NCBI GenBank assembly: GCA_031390425.1
Contig: JANMTL010000182.1
Location: 1-6,075 of the forward strand
Source: PBB1 sp031390425
GTDB taxonomy: Bacteria > Pseudomonadota > Gammaproteobacteria > Burkholderiales > Burkholderiaceae_C
Length of the DNA stretch: 6,075 nt
Reading direction: 5' to 3'
In this document: one piece after another, positions 5,222 to 6,075 of the stretch
Layout of the letters: the number at the start of each line of letters is the position of its first letter
How positions within the stretch are numbered: the first letter of the stretch is position 1
Translations under genes and position numbers: made by a program
Notes under the pieces: model-generated
Told to the model about the DNA's origin: nothing
Database searches by the model: none
What the model saw: the letters and a program-made list of their open reading frames with translations, nothing else

Positions 5222-6075
5222 ATGTCTGACCCCCACCCGGCGAACACCGCCCCCCTCGGCCGCACCCGGAATTCTCCGCGACGGCCCGCCATCAGTGACA
5301 AGCGCAACCTGTTTCAGCGGCTGATCGAGTTCATGTCGCCCGGTGTTGATTCGCGCGACGAGCTGATCGAAGCGCTGGCCGACGCCGAACAACGCGAGCT
5401 GATCGCTCCCGAGTCGCGGATGATGCTCGAAGGCGTGATCCGCATGGCCGACTTGACGGCGGGCGACGTGATGGTCGCTTCGCCGCACATGGACCACCTC
5501 GACATCGATGCGCCGTACGACGAGTTGCTGCACCTGGTCATCGGCACCGCGCATTCGCGTTTCCCGGTTTACGAGGGCCAGCGCGACAACGTCATCGGCA
5601 TCCTGATGGCGAAGGATTTGTTAAAGCTGCAGCGCTCGCCCGACCTGAACCTGCGCACGCTGCTGCGCCCGGCCGTGTTCGTGCCCGAATCGAAAGGCCT
5701 GAACGAGCTGCTGCGTGACTTCAGGTCCTACCGCAACCACCTGGCCATCGTGAGCGACGAGTTCGGCACCACGGCCGGGCTGCTGACCATCGAAGACGTG
5801 CTGGAAGAGATCGTCGGCGAGATCGAGGACGAGTTCGACGACAAGGACGGCGAATCCAGCATCTACACGCTGGCTGATGGTGGCCAACGCGTGGCCGGCG
5901 ACACCGACATCACCGAAGTCAACACCGTTTTCGTCGCCAATCTGCCGACCGATGCGTTCGAGTCCATCGGCGGCCTGGTGGCCCACGAACTGGGCCGCGT
6001 GCCGCGGCGCGGCGAAGGCGTCACGCTGGGCGGGCTGGTGTTCACCGTGATGCTGACGCGCGGCGGCGCGGTGCG
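5222..6075 (+). CDS. corC: CorC/YbeX-type CBS-domain protein, 3' end cut
   Basis: Cytoplasmic CBS-pair protein of the HlyC/CorC family, associated with Mg2+/Co2+ efflux and membrane or ribosome homeostasis in enterobacteria. The first 284 codons are present; E. coli CorC is 292 residues, so only a short tail is missing. Order: a variable N-terminus (1-28), a conserved helical segment with SRDELIEAL (44-52) and RMMLEGV (66-72), the first CBS domain about 79-138 (HSRFPVYEG, GILMAKDLL), the second about 147-203 (FVPESKGLNELL, HLAIVSDEFGTTAGLLTIEDVLEE), an acidic stretch EIEDEFDDKDGE, and the transporter-associated domain from about 214 (ESIGGLVAHELGRVPRRGE). There is no N-terminal DUF21 membrane domain, which marks it as CorC and not a larger transporter. 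The ATG at 5222 has no Shine-Dalgarno site but gives MSD, as in E. coli, and the conserved region begins before the next Met (38). It is transcribed divergently from the GTPase gene; no convincing promoter was recognised for it. Confidence 0.95.
   Translation, partial: MSDPHPANTAPLGRTRNSPRRPAISDKRNLFQRLIEFMSPGVDSRDELIEALADAEQRELIAPESRMMLEGVIRMADLTAGDVMVASPHMDHLDIDAPYDELLHLVIGTAHSRFPVYEGQRDNVIGILMAKDLLKLQRSPDLNLRTLLRPAVFVPESKGLNELLRDFRSYRNHLAIVSDEFGTTAGLLTIEDVLEEIVGEIEDEFDDKDGESSIYTLADGGQRVAGDTDITEVNTVFVANLPTDAFESIGGLVAHELGRVPRRGEGVTLGGLVFTVMLTRGGAV

Noticed and set aside
3795..5324. A 509-codon plus-strand open frame
   Set aside because: It runs antisense through the start of dksA and the whole GTPase gene and into corC in another frame. 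Its translation shows no recognisable family, while the opposite strand encodes clear conserved proteins. Long antisense frames are expected in GC-rich DNA.

Overview
The window is GC-rich, gene-dense chromosomal DNA. The gene content and protein sequences point to a betaproteobacterium of the order Burkholderiales: hslV-hslU with beta-type sequence, a zinc-ligand-poor DksA with a long basic N-terminal tail, and a YjiA-like GTPase. Genus cannot be read from the sequence alone. There are no RNA genes, insertion sequences, CRISPR arrays or phage genes, so this looks like core genome and not an island.

Layout: five genes lie on the minus strand and one diverges on the plus strand. Read in the minus direction, from right to left, they are a COG0523/YjiA-type metallochaperone GTPase (4026-5075), dksA (2920-3894), an uncharacterised protein with STAS-like domains (1230-2879), hslV (610-1164) and the 5' third of hslU (1-602, cut by the window edge). 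On the plus strand, corC (5222 onward, cut at its 3' end) starts from the 146-bp region it shares with the GTPase. All intergenic gaps are 146 bp or less, so no gene-free stretch exceeds 300 bases.

Theme: stress and protein/metal homeostasis. HslVU is the ATP-dependent heat-shock protease. DksA is the RNA-polymerase secondary-channel factor that works with ppGpp; this version keeps one of the four zinc-finger cysteines. The GTPase carries a 30-residue loop with 13 histidines and is probably a metal (zinc) chaperone. CorC is a CBS-domain protein linked to Mg/Co handling and membrane stress.

Most notable observations: (1) a consensus heat-shock (sigma-32) promoter upstream of the GTPase gene and a near-consensus one upstream of hslV, both with the same 13-nt spacer; (2) the STAS-like protein appears to be built from a duplicated two-part unit (a 35-residue helical segment followed by a degenerate STAS fold) and lacks the usual STAS phospho-serine; (3) a metallochaperone gene sits next to a zinc-finger-degenerate dksA, a pairing that suggests a metal/redox stress link. 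I found no clearly new defence or mobile system here.
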